Positions 52,407 to 61,128 of a stretch of 64,000 bases of DNA are shown one piece after another; within the stretch, counting starts at the first letter, position 1, and every line of letters starts with the position of its first letter. A model generated the notes under the pieces. It was not told the origin of the DNA. It did no database searches and saw only the letters and a program-made list of their open reading frames with translations. The DNA lies in assembly GCF_032401055.1 (NCBI RefSeq), contig NZ_CP135529.1:2356001-2420000 (forward strand). Reading direction: 5' to 3'. The translations under genes and the position numbers were made by a program. The DNA is from Tardiphaga sp. 709 (GTDB taxonomy: Bacteria > Pseudomonadota > Alphaproteobacteria > Rhizobiales > Xanthobacteraceae).

Positions 52407-53181
52407 CTACTTCTGTTTGCGCCTGTAACGCAGCAACTCGCGATAGCCGCCACGCATCAACGCAACGCCGCTCTGGACCAGGCGAATGGTGCGATTGCGG
52501 AGATCGTGGGTTTTCCAGGCACGCTCGGGGATGCGCTTCTTGCCGAACAACACTTCGGCGACCGCACGATAGGTACCGCCGTCCATGCGCCCATCGAGCG
52601 CACGAACCGCCAGAACCAAACGTTCACGACGCTGAAGAGACAGTTCATGGAATGCCGGACCGGGCGCACGCCCATTGATGGCCCGCCACAGCCGATTGGC
52701 GGCGTGCGCGCGAACTTCGAAGGCAGAGTCGAGCGGCAGCACCGCCGTATACGACATGCTCATCGTCGGCGGCTCAGCCAGCCATAGACGATGCTCAGCT
52801 CCACGAATGCGCAGAACCGCGTGCCAACCGTCAGACGCTCGGCGTAAATCGCCCGCCGTCAGATCGACGAGAGACTGGCCGACGCCGTCAACATTCGAAG
52901 ACGATGCAGGCCGACCGATTGGCACCACCGTCGGCAGAGCCTCCGGCGCCCAGAAGATCGTCTGCTCGTGAAAGGACCCTTGCGGGTCATGAGCGAAAGC
53001 AGAGGCCCCATCTCCTCCTGAATCCGGCAGTCACATTATGAACGCGCCCTGCCCCGACCATCTCCTCGTAGTCACGCCGATAGTCCGGATTGCGACGAAG
53101 GTATTCCCAGGCGATGGCGGTGATTTCGGCATCTTGTACGCGCTTGTACGACTCTGGCGCTCGCCAGTCGAATTCAGGCAT
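52407..53181 (-). pseudogene. DUF6499-DUF2285 ICE regulator, frameshifted
   Basis: The N-terminal part (53181 to ~52995) reads MPEFDWRAPESYKRVQDAEI, then YLRRNPDYRRDYEEMVGAGR and RRRWGLCFR, and stops at 52987. In another frame, HDPQGSFHEQTIFWAPEALP continues into GQSLVDLTAGDLRRASDGWH, VLRIRGAEHRLWLAEPPTM and a DUF2285 domain to 52407. In relatives these halves are one protein. The join is an extra base in the CGCTCATGAC stretch. Without it the ICE regulator would be ~257 residues. It may still yield two separate domains. Confidence 0.72.
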
Positions 53182-53260
53182 TGCTCTGACCCCACGCAAC
53201 ATATCGAAGATTGCGGGGCAATAAATTCGGATCCAAGAGGTTGCAGGAAGTCCCCAATTG

Positions 53261-53278
53261 AGCATCGCGCGCGATGCT
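53261..53278. promoter_or_regulatory. Perfect 18-bp palindrome upstream of the DUF6499 gene
   Basis: AGCATCGCGCGCGATGCT is fully palindromic and ends ~80 bp before the start of the DUF6499 frame, so it may be a regulator binding site. CG-rich palindromes also arise by chance in such DNA. Confidence 0.35.
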
Positions 53279-53343
53279 TCAAAGTGATCACTGCACGAAG
53301 AGAATTGTTTTTCTCGAAAGAAAGTTCATGTGAATGGCTTTCT

Positions 53344-53622
53344 CTATTTGGTCGCGCCACCGCGTAAAAAATGACGATAACCATGCTCAGTCATCCATTT
53401 GGCGCGGGCCAGATGGCTTTCAAACGCATTGCGCGCACGAACTGGTTCGCTGTCGGGATCAAGATGCAGCACGACCCGCGCGACTTCTCGCCAGTCGGCC
53501 CCCTCAGACTCGGCGGCGAGAAGGCGCATATACGTCACAACATGCTGCTCGTCGTAGACCGTCAGCGCCGGATCGGTGGGCGCAACGTCCGCGACGTTAG
53601 GATCGAGCGGCGGTGTCTGCAT
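53344..53622 (-). CDS. DUF2285-type small protein
   Basis: This 92-residue protein (PPLDPNVADVAPTDPALTVY, DEQHVVTYMRLLAAESEGAD, DPDSEPVRARNAFESHLARA, KWMTEHGYRHFLRGG) recurs next to the XRE gene in conjugative elements of this type and belongs to the DUF2285-annotated group as I recall it. It is all-helical with no known function. ATG 53622 is chosen over a longer frame from 53694. It is divergent from the XRE regulator. Confidence 0.75.
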   Translation of the reverse strand: MQTPPLDPNVADVAPTDPALTVYDEQHVVTYMRLLAAESEGADWREVARVVLHLDPDSEPVRARNAFESHLARAKWMTEHGYRHFLRGGATK

Positions 53623-53777
53623 CGTGCTCCTAGCGATAATCCCTAAATTCTTACGGCGATGTCGAGGTTGCGTGCAGCCGCACCTTAGTCGCATTTAAAT
53701 CTCAGCTGCCAGCCTCATCCGCGAATACACATTATAGGAGATAAACCTCATAGTATGTAAAGACGCAAGTTGCGCGA

Positions 53778-54032
53778 ATGGATATGCGCAAACTTGTGGG
53801 CCGAAATTTCGAACGGCTGAGAAGGGAAAAAGGCTTCACCCAGGAGCGTTTCGCTGAGGCCTCCGGCTTCACGCAGCAATATATCAGCGGTCTCGAACGC
53901 GGCCGGCGAAATCCGACGGTCGTAACGCTATTCCATCTTTCCAGCACGCTCGGCGTCAGTCACGTCGAGCTCGTTCAGCCCGATGATGAAGCGCGCGACG
54001 AACGGCCGAAGACAACCAAGCGAAAGACTTAG
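53778..54032 (+). CDS. XRE-family transcriptional regulator
   Basis: This 84-residue repressor-like protein has an HTH_3 domain at about residues 8-62 (NFERLRREKGFTQERFAEAS, GFTQQYISGLERGRRNPTVV, LSSTLGVSHVELVQP). Start ATG 53778 or 53784. The divergent small DUF2285 gene and the ~155-bp spacer suggest it regulates element genes, perhaps both. Confidence 0.9.
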   Translation: MDMRKLVGRNFERLRREKGFTQERFAEASGFTQQYISGLERGRRNPTVVTLFHLSSTLGVSHVELVQPDDEARDERPKTTKRKT

Positions 54033-54276
54033 AGAAGAAGCTAGGCTGTCGCAGGATGCAGACACAGGCTTCTCTGGGGTAGTGATTCTCCTGTTTTTAC
54101 CAGACTAAAGTTGGGCTGTGGCCTTCGCGAGCCGGACCGCAGGCCCGGCGAGCCCCGGACGCGGATACGCGTCCGCCGCCGATCCGGAAACCGGATCGGC
54201 GGAAAATAGCAAAGCTTAGAGCATCGAGAAGCGCTAGCCGCGCAACCGGGCATCCGGCTGCGCAGCCATTCGCTCA
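54033..54276. other. Hairpin-rich spacer between XRE gene and DUF932 gene
   Basis: It contains a 12-bp perfect hairpin with AAA loop (54176-54202: CCGCCGATCCGG / CCGGATCGGCGG) and a smaller GACGCG/CGCGTC stem at ~54159-54174. No T tract follows on either strand in the expected direction, so terminator function is uncertain. No gene was seen. Confidence 0.5.
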
Positions 54277-55473
54277 TCAGATGACGCGTTCCAGCAGCCG
54301 CTTCGCCTTCCCCTCAAGTTCAAGACGCGCGTCTTGGTGCGCCTTGCCACGGGCCAGCGCGGTGATCCCCTGCACAAAATCGAACACGCTTTCCGGCGGA
54401 CGGCCTTCTTCATGCAACACAGTCTCGATGATTTTCACCGTCTCGGATTTGGAGAACCCGCGCTGGCGCAAGAAGTTCTCCCGATTCTCTCCTGTACGAG
54501 CGACGATCCGCTCACGCGCGGCCCTGATACCCGCGATGAACGGCGCGGGCGACGAGTCGGCGAAGCTAGTCAGAGCCGGCGCCGCCTCATGAGCAAACCG
54601 CAGCGCGGCAAATTTTGAATGCCGGATGGTGACTTGCTCGAAGTTCTCGACGCCCCAGAGATTGCGGTTCATGCAGACCGCCCGGAGATAAAATGAGGCG
54701 ATGCCGAGCTTCTTCGATCCGACTTCGCTATTCCAGCAATAGAAGCCGCGAAAATACAAATCCGGCGATCCATCCGGCAGACGTCCGGCCTCGATCGGAT
54801 GGGTATCATCCACCAGAAACAGGAATACGTCGCGGTCGCTGGCGTAGAGCGTCGTGGTGTCCTTGGTGACATCCACGAAAGGGTTGTGCGTCATCGCAGT
54901 CCAATCGAGTACGCCGGGCACCTTCCACCGCGTATCGCCAATGCCGTTACCCGCGATCTTCATCACGGCTGCGACAAGTTCGTGATCCCAGATGCGGCCA
55001 TAGTCCGGGCCGGTGACCGCGCGAAGCTCGACGCGACCGTCACCTGCTTCCAGTGTTTTCACAAGCTCGGCGCGGTGCGACAGCAAACCGTGTTGCAGAT
55101 TGATCGCGGCCAGCGGCGCGGGAAGCTGCCGCATATAGGATGACGGTGCACCGACAAGGCTACACAATTGTCCAAAACTCCAATGTGTAGGCGCCACTGG
55201 TTCGTCATGTCCCGGTACCATCAGAGCCAGCCGCTCGGCATTGTCCCGGCTCGCATCCACCCTGACCGCGCGGCTTTCCACGGTGCGGGCTTGTGCGTGC
55301 TCGGCGCGGCGACGCACCGATTCATAAAGATCAGTCAGGCTGAGAAAGCGCTCGTCATCGGGTCGGGAAAACCATTCTGACGACACGCGGCCAACACGCT
55401 CGCCGCGCGACACGTCCACGCGAAAGCCATTGGAAACGGGCTGCTCGTTCTGGGTCAGGGTCACCATGGTCAT
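54277..55473 (-). CDS. DUF932 domain protein
   Basis: This 398-residue protein has the DUF932 (phage/plasmid-like LGT_TIGR03299-type) core from about residue 70 to 330: FGQLCSLVGAPSSYMRQLPA, TGPDYGRIWDHELVAAVMKI, HNPFVDVTKDTTTLYASDRD, YFRGFYCWNSEVGSKKLGIA and FYLRAVCMNRNLWGVENFEQ. It is a standard cargo gene at the end of such elements. The function is unknown. The C-terminal ~60 residues are helical. Confidence 0.9.
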   Translation of the reverse strand: MTMVTLTQNEQPVSNGFRVDVSRGERVGRVSSEWFSRPDDERFLSLTDLYESVRRRAEHAQARTVESRAVRVDASRDNAERLALMVPGHDEPVAPTHWSFGQLCSLVGAPSSYMRQLPAPLAAINLQHGLLSHRAELVKTLEAGDGRVELRAVTGPDYGRIWDHELVAAVMKIAGNGIGDTRWKVPGVLDWTAMTHNPFVDVTKDTTTLYASDRDVFLFLVDDTHPIEAGRLPDGSPDLYFRGFYCWNSEVGSKKLGIASFYLRAVCMNRNLWGVENFEQVTIRHSKFAALRFAHEAAPALTSFADSSPAPFIAGIRAARERIVARTGENRENFLRQRGFSKSETVKIIETVLHEEGRPPESVFDFVQGITALARGKAHQDARLELEGKAKRLLERVI

Positions 55474-55807
55474 AGGTCATTCTCCTCATGTAGCTGGGTT
55501 AAAGCGCAGCGCTGCGCTGCAACCCTGCCCGTCGGCGAGACCGGGGTAGCAAGGGCAAGGGCGGCTGGAGTGGAGGGGGATCACCCGCCCAAAGGGGTGC
55601 GCGGTACGCGCGCGTCTGCACGCGCCTGGTGCTCATCATGTCGTCATGAAAATTCTGCGAGGGCGCGGAAGACCGGGGAGACCGCTCCGGCCGGCACCGA
55701 ACGGTGCTTTACCCTTGCGCGCGCGAGGGCGGAGCCCTTAGCGATGTTTATGCGGACAAGGAGACCGAAGTTATCCCCCTTCCTTCTGCGCAACGATGGC
55801 CTAAGCG
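55474..55807. other. Spacer upstream of DUF932, no recognised gene
   Basis: About 330 bp of GC-rich sequence lie between DUF932 and the terminator of DUF736. No coding sequence is recognised. The DUF932 promoter should lie at the left edge. Confidence 0.35.
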
Positions 55808-55839
55808 CAAAAAAAGCCCCGCCTCCGAAGAGGCGGGGC
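55808..55839 (-). terminator. Intrinsic terminator of the DUF736 gene
   Basis: On the minus strand a 10-bp stem (GCCCCGCCTC / GAGGCGGGGC) closes on a TTCG tetraloop and is followed by T7. It starts ~15 bp after the DUF736 stop. Confidence 0.92.
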
Positions 55840-55855
55840 GCGTCGATCCGTTGGA

Positions 55856-56167
55856 TCAGTCGCCGTTGCGGCGGGACCAGATCAGCGTGAAGCTGTCGTC
55901 GCCCTCGCCTTTCACCAACGAGGCGTAGATCGGTGCCGGGAAGCTCGGATCATCGAGCTTGACTGAAAGATATTCGCGATCGGTTTCCCGTGCGGTCTTC
56001 TTCCAGGCAGCGCCGAACTCGGTGGCGCCTGTCAGGATACGATAGTCGGGCGCCTTGTCGTTTTCCTTTTCGGTCGCGACGAATGTCGCCTTGACGTTGA
56101 GCGTCAGTGTCTTGACCGAGCCGGTGAAGCCGTTGTTCGACGCAGTGAAGGTTCCGATGGTAGCCAT
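55856..56167 (-). CDS. DUF736 protein
   Basis: This 103-residue protein ([60 protein letters not shown]) is a small single-domain protein found at one end of alphaproteobacterial conjugative elements. The length is typical. Its start is ATG 56167, with a purine-rich GGAGACC upstream. The longer frame to 56473 has no support. It is closed by a strong terminator. Function unknown. Confidence 0.9.
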   Translation of the reverse strand: MATIGTFTASNNGFTGSVKTLTLNVKATFVATEKENDKAPDYRILTGATEFGAAWKKTARETDREYLSVKLDDPSFPAPIYASLVKGEGDDSFTLIWSRRNGD

Positions 56168-57074
56168 GGTGGTCTCCGTTCTATTGTCGGGCCGCGACCA
56201 TCGCAGCCTCGATGGCGGTCCTTGCCCGGGGAGCGATCGGCCCGCAGCCGTCAGGCCCGCAGCGCAGCGGAGGACGGCGGCAGACGGCTTTTTTGCCTCG
56301 CGAGGAATGCCGCCACTTCGCGGCAGGGGAAAAAGCCGGCTTAGCCGTTGCGGGACGGCGATCGAGGCGCAGCCGGCCCTCAGGCCTGATCCGTCCATTC
56401 GAGGTTGCGTGTGGAGCGCCGCCCATAAACGGACCGATGGAGACAACCATGAGCGCTGCCACCGCCGCCGCACAAGGACATGACATCACCGGTCGCACAA
56501 GCGCTTGCGCTCGCGCATCAACGAAGGTCAAGGCGCGACCCAGCGAAAGACCGCGCATGGTCTCGCATCGCTGCGCGCCGGTTGGTGTGCCCTCAACCCT
56601 AGACCCGCGGAGTCCTGCTCGTAATCGCGATGTCAGGAACGATCGACAGGCCATCACGAGCTAATCTCGTTGGTGAAAGGCGAGGCCGTCGATCAACGAC
56701 AGTCAATATCGCAGTCGCGTCTAGGCATAATCCGCGGCGACGTGCCGTCCTTCGGGCGGGTTCACTGGCGCCGGTATGGAACAGCAGGCAGCTGCGGTTT
56801 CGTTTGGCACCGTCCCAGCTAATGAACTCCCGGCTGAGATCTACGCAGCTGGTAAGCAGCCGTTTGGCGCTGGATACCTCGCTTGCTTCCTCACGAGTGA
56901 GTGGGTCTCATGGTTTTCGTCAAATGCTCAATGTCACGGACCACTTCTTGAGCGCGCCTTGAGAAAGGCCGTGCAGCGCTAGTCAAGAGCGGGCCGATTG
57001 CTCTCGGCCTCGCGCTACAGTTTGGGAGAGATCTCAGCAGAAAGCAGCGAACTTTCTGTCTTTTTCTGCCCGCT
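56168..57074. other. Spacer between the conjugative element and the CoA-catabolic operon
   Basis: About 900 bp without a confident gene. A plus-strand frame at 56449 ([14 protein letters not shown]) could be the start of a lost ParB-like gene, which usually follows DUF736 in these elements, but the rest does not match. An open frame at 56776-56982 matches nothing. The right end of the element is probably here. Confidence 0.4.
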
Positions 57075-58301
57075 TCAGGCTTTAACGAGCGGGCAGCCGC
57101 CCTGGTCTTCCGGCCGGAATGCATCGGCCGCTGGGATCGTGCTCACAAGCTTAAAGTAATCCCACGGCCCCTTTGATTCGGCCGGGGTTTTGACCTGCAT
57201 GACATACATATCGTGAATGACACGACCGTCCTTGCGAATCGCGCCGCGGCCGAAAAGCGGATCGTCCGTCGGCATGTCCTTCATGGCAGCAACGACGGCA
57301 TCGGCATTCGACGAGTCGGTCTTTCTGACGGCTTTCAGATAGTGGATCAGCGACGAATAGACCCCGGCCTGCACATCGGTCGGCCGGCGGCCATCCTTGG
57401 CCATGAAACGATCCGAGAAGGCGCGCGTTCCTGCGTTCATGTCCCAATAGAACGGCTGAGTCAGGTACAGACCTTGCGCCGTTTTGAGTCCGAGCGAATG
57501 CACATCGGTCAATTGCAGCAGGAGAGCAACGAGCTTCTGCTTGCCGGCGGTGATGTTGAACTCCGAGGCCTGCTTGATGCTGTTGATGGTGTCGCCGACC
57601 GCATTGGCCAGCGCAATGACTTCGGAATTGCTTGCCTGTGCCTGCAGCAGGAACGACGAGAAATCCGACGTGTTGATGGGATGCCGCACAGCGCCAACCA
57701 CCGTTCCGCCGCTGGCCTTTACGAGCTCCGACGCATCCCGCTCCAACGCGTGACCGAAAGCATAGTCCGCCGTCAGAAAAAACCAGCGCTTGTTGCCTGC
57801 TTCCGTGACTGCTTTCGCGGTGCCTCGGGCCAGCGACCAGGTGTCATACGTCCAGTGAATGGTATGCGGCGAGCATTTCGCTCCCGTCAGTTCGGTCGAA
57901 CCCGGACCCGAACCGATGAACAAGGCATTGGAGTTGCGCGTGACCTCGCTGACGGCCAGCGCGACCGACGACACGGGAACGTCGAAGATGGCGTTGACAC
58001 CTTCATTCTCGATCCACCGCCGCGCGATGCTGGCTCCGATATCCGGCTTGTTCTGATGATCGGCAAAGACGACCTCTATGGTCCAGCCGGGAAACTGGGA
58101 CGCGAATTCCTCGGCAGCGAGCTGAGCGGCCGTGACGGAGCCCTTGCCGTTCGCATCGGAGGCGAAGCCGGACATATCCGTCAGCACGCCGACCTTCACC
58201 CGCTTGCCACCAGCCTGGGCGAGAACCGAAGACGGCAACGTCATGGCGCCTGCCGCATAAAGAGAACCGATTGCAAACGTCCGTCGTGTGATGTTGGTCA
58301 T
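57075..58301 (-). CDS. Branched-chain amino acid-type ABC transporter substrate-binding protein
   Basis: This 408-residue periplasmic binding protein has a signal peptide (TRRTFAIGSLYAAGAMTLPS) cleaved near VLAQAGGK, and the type I binding-protein fold begins with KVGVLTDMSGFASDANGKGS. The bilobed domain continues (IARRWIENEGVNAIFDVPVS, WFFLTADYAFGHALERDASE, DVQAGVYSSLIHYLKAVRKT). Similar receptors bind aromatic acids and other small acids. It is the last gene of a minus-strand operon with CoA-linked enzymes. No membrane component or ATPase lies with it. Confidence 0.9.
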   Translation of the reverse strand: MTNITRRTFAIGSLYAAGAMTLPSSVLAQAGGKRVKVGVLTDMSGFASDANGKGSVTAAQLAAEEFASQFPGWTIEVVFADHQNKPDIGASIARRWIENEGVNAIFDVPVSSVALAVSEVTRNSNALFIGSGPGSTELTGAKCSPHTIHWTYDTWSLARGTAKAVTEAGNKRWFFLTADYAFGHALERDASELVKASGGTVVGAVRHPINTSDFSSFLLQAQASNSEVIALANAVGDTINSIKQASEFNITAGKQKLVALLLQLTDVHSLGLKTAQGLYLTQPFYWDMNAGTRAFSDRFMAKDGRRPTDVQAGVYSSLIHYLKAVRKTDSSNADAVVAAMKDMPTDDPLFGRGAIRKDGRVIHDMYVMQVKTPAESKGPWDYFKLVSTIPAADAFRPEDQGGCPLVKA

Positions 58302-58369
58302 AACGCGTTTCCCCTGTTTTCAGTATGCGATGGGCAGTTTCCCTGCCTTGGTAGAACGTCAGATCAAGC

Positions 58370-59929
58370 TCAAGCAGATGGACTTGCTTCACTCGAGAAG
58401 CGCCGCCGTAACTCGTGCTTGATGATTTTCTGGGACGCTGTCCGAGGAAGCTCGTCGACGAACACGACCTTGCGCGGCTTCTTGTATTTTGCGAGCCCAG
58501 CCACACAATGATCGATGACGTCCTGCTCACTCAGGCAGTGGCCTTGCGCCAATACGACGACCGCACATACCACTTCGGTGAATCGAGCATCGGGAATGCC
58601 AACAACCGCAGCTTCAACGATCCTGGGATGCTTGAGGAGGAGGTTCTCGATCTCACTCGGATTGATATTCTCGCCGCCGCTGCGGATCATGTCCTTCTTG
58701 CGACCGACAATGCGCAACGCCCCGTTCTCGATTGATCCGAGATCGCCTGTCCTGCACCACCCATCGACAAATGTCGTTGCGGTCGCTTCCGGCTTGCGCC
58801 AGTAGCCCAGCGCATTCGCGGGTGAACTAGTCCAGATTTCTCCAGCCTGCCCGGCCGGCACCGGCATGCCGTCATCGTCGCGGATCGACAGCTCGGCGAA
58901 CGGGAAAGCACGGCCAACGGTGCTCGGCGCGTCGTAGCCTTGTCCCGGCCCGCTACAGGCGACAATCGGCGTCCCCTCCGTGAGACCGTAGACCTGCACG
59001 ATATCCATCCAGCCGAAGCGTTCGCGCATTTGCTCGATCGCGGAAGGCAGCAGCGGATCGCCACCGCTGAAGACGCGCCGGATGCGACTGAGATCGATGT
59101 TGTCGATCTCAGTCGCCTGCAACATCTGGTAGATCATGGACGGAAACAACAGAATGTCGGTGACCTGCTGCCTGCTGGCAATCTGCAACGTCTGCCGAAT
59201 GTCGAAATTCCGGCTCCGCAACACGACAACACGCCCACCAACTGCCAGTGTCGGCAGGGCGTAATTCTCCAGGGCACCGATGTGATACATCGGCCCGGTG
59301 ACCATCGTCACCGTGCGGGGCGTCAAGCCCCACTCCATGACCTGCATGGCCGTCCACCAGGTCGTGGTCCCGTGGGACCACAGCGCTCCCTTCGGACGCC
59401 CCGTCGTCCCGGACGTATACATGAGCATGGCAGGTGTTTCGGGACACGGAAGCGGAAGCGGAAGTTCGCGATCCATACCGGATTCAAGATAGGACCAGGG
59501 CATCGCCCAGTCCGGGCTCGGCACTTCGTCACCAAACGCTATAAAGTTGCGGACCGGCAGAGCTGCGCAGCAATGCGCGATCCGATGCAGGATGTCCGTA
59601 TTCGCGAGCAAAACTGTCGCACCGGAATCGTCGATGGCGTATTCCAGTTCTTCCGCCGCGAGGCGAAAATTCAAACGAACTGCAATGGCGCCGATGCGCG
59701 TGATCGCGAAGTAAGCGATCCAGTATTCCGTGCAGTTGTAGAGCAGAATTCCAACCCGGTCGCCCGGTTGGACGTCAAGCTCATGCAGGGCATTGGCATA
59801 GCGATTGGCACGCTTTGCCAGATTCTCATAGCTCAGAAAATCTCCGTCATCGAAGGCGATGGCCGCATTTTGCGGCGAGAACCTCGCAGCGTCTCCAAAG
59901 CACTGACGGATGAAAAAAGAGATGTCCAT
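58370..59929 (-). CDS. AMP-forming acyl-CoA synthetase
   Basis: This 519-residue ANL-superfamily ligase activates a carboxylic acid to its CoA thioester with ATP. Motifs in order are AMLMYTSGTTGRPKGALWSH (AMP-binding P-loop) near residue 165, QVYGLTEGTPIVACSGPG near 310, DGWCRTGDLGSIENGALRIV near 395 (hinge Asp), and the catalytic Lys in LPRTASQKIIKHELR near 500. The enzyme probably makes the CoA ester used by the SDR and thiolase-like proteins of the same operon. The substrate is unknown. Confidence 0.93.
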   Translation of the reverse strand: MDISFFIRQCFGDAARFSPQNAAIAFDDGDFLSYENLAKRANRYANALHELDVQPGDRVGILLYNCTEYWIAYFAITRIGAIAVRLNFRLAAEELEYAIDDSGATVLLANTDILHRIAHCCAALPVRNFIAFGDEVPSPDWAMPWSYLESGMDRELPLPLPCPETPAMLMYTSGTTGRPKGALWSHGTTTWWTAMQVMEWGLTPRTVTMVTGPMYHIGALENYALPTLAVGGRVVVLRSRNFDIRQTLQIASRQQVTDILLFPSMIYQMLQATEIDNIDLSRIRRVFSGGDPLLPSAIEQMRERFGWMDIVQVYGLTEGTPIVACSGPGQGYDAPSTVGRAFPFAELSIRDDDGMPVPAGQAGEIWTSSPANALGYWRKPEATATTFVDGWCRTGDLGSIENGALRIVGRKKDMIRSGGENINPSEIENLLLKHPRIVEAAVVGIPDARFTEVVCAVVVLAQGHCLSEQDVIDHCVAGLAKYKKPRKVVFVDELPRTASQKIIKHELRRRFSSEASPSA

Positions 59930-59944
59930 AACAGCCAGTCTCGC

Positions 59945-60688
59945 TCAGCCTGCCAGCGCCCGGCGCTTCGGAAACGGAATTCCTGCGCTATGGGCGGTTG
60001 CCCCTCCATCGACGGGAACGATCACCCCCGAAACGTAGGAAGCCTCAGGCGAGGCCAGGAAGGCAATGACTTGCGCGACTTCGTCGGCCGTCGCCATGCG
60101 CTGCTGCGGCAGTTGTACCTGTCGGTCCGGGACATATTCTTCGCGCATCCCCTTCATCATGTCCGTGTCCGTCGGACCGGGTGCAACGCAGTTCACACGG
60201 ATTCCATCACGACTGTAGTCAACGGCCCAGGTTCTTGTGAGAGCGGAGATCGCGCCCTTGCTTGCCGTGTAGGCATCCGCGTGCGGCATCGCGCGGATGG
60301 CTGCGACGCTGCTGACAAGAACAATCGCACCGTCCGCGCGGAGACGTGGCCGGAAAGCCCGCACAGCCAGCATCGTCCCGGTGAGATTGACGGAGATCGT
60401 CCGATGCCAGGCATCGAGTACGAGTTTTTCGGCCGGACCGTCGTCCGGACGCAGATTGATTCCGGCAGCGGGAACCAGTGCGTCGATCGGACCGATACGT
60501 TCCGCGACGGCCATCATCGCTTCGGGATCAGTAACGTCGCACGCGTGACTCGTCACGCCGGGGTTCGTGCTCGGCCGACGATCGATGCCGTGAACCGACC
60601 AGCCCCGTGCGTGCAGGAGAGCGGCAGCGGCAGCGCCGATCCCTCCTGCGACCCCTGTAATGACCGCGACCCGCGGAGATTTGCTCAT
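59945..60688 (-). CDS. Short-chain dehydrogenase/reductase
   Basis: This 247-residue classical SDR has the cofactor motif VAVITGVAGGIGAAAAALLH at about residues 7-26, then DVTDPEAMMAVAERIG and NLTGTMLAVRAF. The catalytic Ser is in IVLVSSVAAIR, and YxxxK in DAYTASKGAISALTRTWAVD near residue 155. ATG 60688 is used because it overlaps the DUF35 stop by 4 nt. The frame is open much further upstream but that part is the DUF35 gene in another frame. It probably oxidises a 3-hydroxyacyl-CoA intermediate. Confidence 0.92.
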   Translation of the reverse strand: MSKSPRVAVITGVAGGIGAAAAALLHARGWSVHGIDRRPSTNPGVTSHACDVTDPEAMMAVAERIGPIDALVPAAGINLRPDDGPAEKLVLDAWHRTISVNLTGTMLAVRAFRPRLRADGAIVLVSSVAAIRAMPHADAYTASKGAISALTRTWAVDYSRDGIRVNCVAPGPTDTDMMKGMREEYVPDRQVQLPQQRMATADEVAQVIAFLASPEASYVSGVIVPVDGGATAHSAGIPFPKRRALAG

Positions 60689-61128
60689 GTTGATCGGCTC
60701 CCATTGGCGGGCGTCTTCGCGCCGTCCAGGCGAAATACAGGCAGCGTCACATCGGCTCCGGCGATATCCTGAAAATCGACCTTGACCCGATCGCCGCAAC
60801 GCGCGGTCTCCGCGTCGGGCCCGATCAGCCGGCTCATGAGCTGTACGCCCTCGTCCAGTCGCACGATGATCAGCACATAGGGCAGGTGTTCGCTGAAGCC
60901 TGTCGGTGCGCCGGCACGCTGTACGGTGATGGAATAGATCTCGCCCGTTCCCGCGGAATCCCGCCAGCCGAGATCCTCGCTCAGGCAGAACGGGCAGAAC
61001 CGCTTTGGATACATGATGAGCCGGTCGCAGGCATTGCAGCACTGCAGAACGAAGCGCTTCTTTCGCGACGCCTCCCAATAGGGAGCGCTCCACGGAGTTG
61101 GGACGGGAAGTGCGTGGGCGAACGACAT
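60685..61128 (-). CDS. Zn-ribbon OB-fold protein (DUF35), thiolase partner
   Basis: This 147-residue protein has a rubredoxin-like zinc ribbon (CCNACDRLIMYPKRFCPFCL, with C-x2-C pairs) and an OB-fold (GTGEIYSITVQRAGAPTGFS, YVLIIVRLDEGVQLMSRL). DUF35 proteins form complexes with thiolase-like enzymes, for example ChsH2 with the aldolase Ltp2 in steroid side-chain breakdown. Here the thiolase-like gene ends at its first base, so both are co-translated, and the SDR follows with a 4-nt overlap. Confidence 0.9.
   Translation of the reverse strand: MSFAHALPVPTPWSAPYWEASRKKRFVLQCCNACDRLIMYPKRFCPFCLSEDLGWRDSAGTGEIYSITVQRAGAPTGFSEHLPYVLIIVRLDEGVQLMSRLIGPDAETARCGDRVKVDFQDIAGADVTLPVFRLDGAKTPANGSRST

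Noticed and set aside
57213-58511. 432-residue plus-strand frame
   Set aside because: Lies opposite the solute-binding protein gene, which has a signal peptide and conserved fold.
58940-60772. 610-residue plus-strand frame
   Set aside because: Opposite the CoA ligase and SDR genes with intact motifs. It has no recognisable domain.
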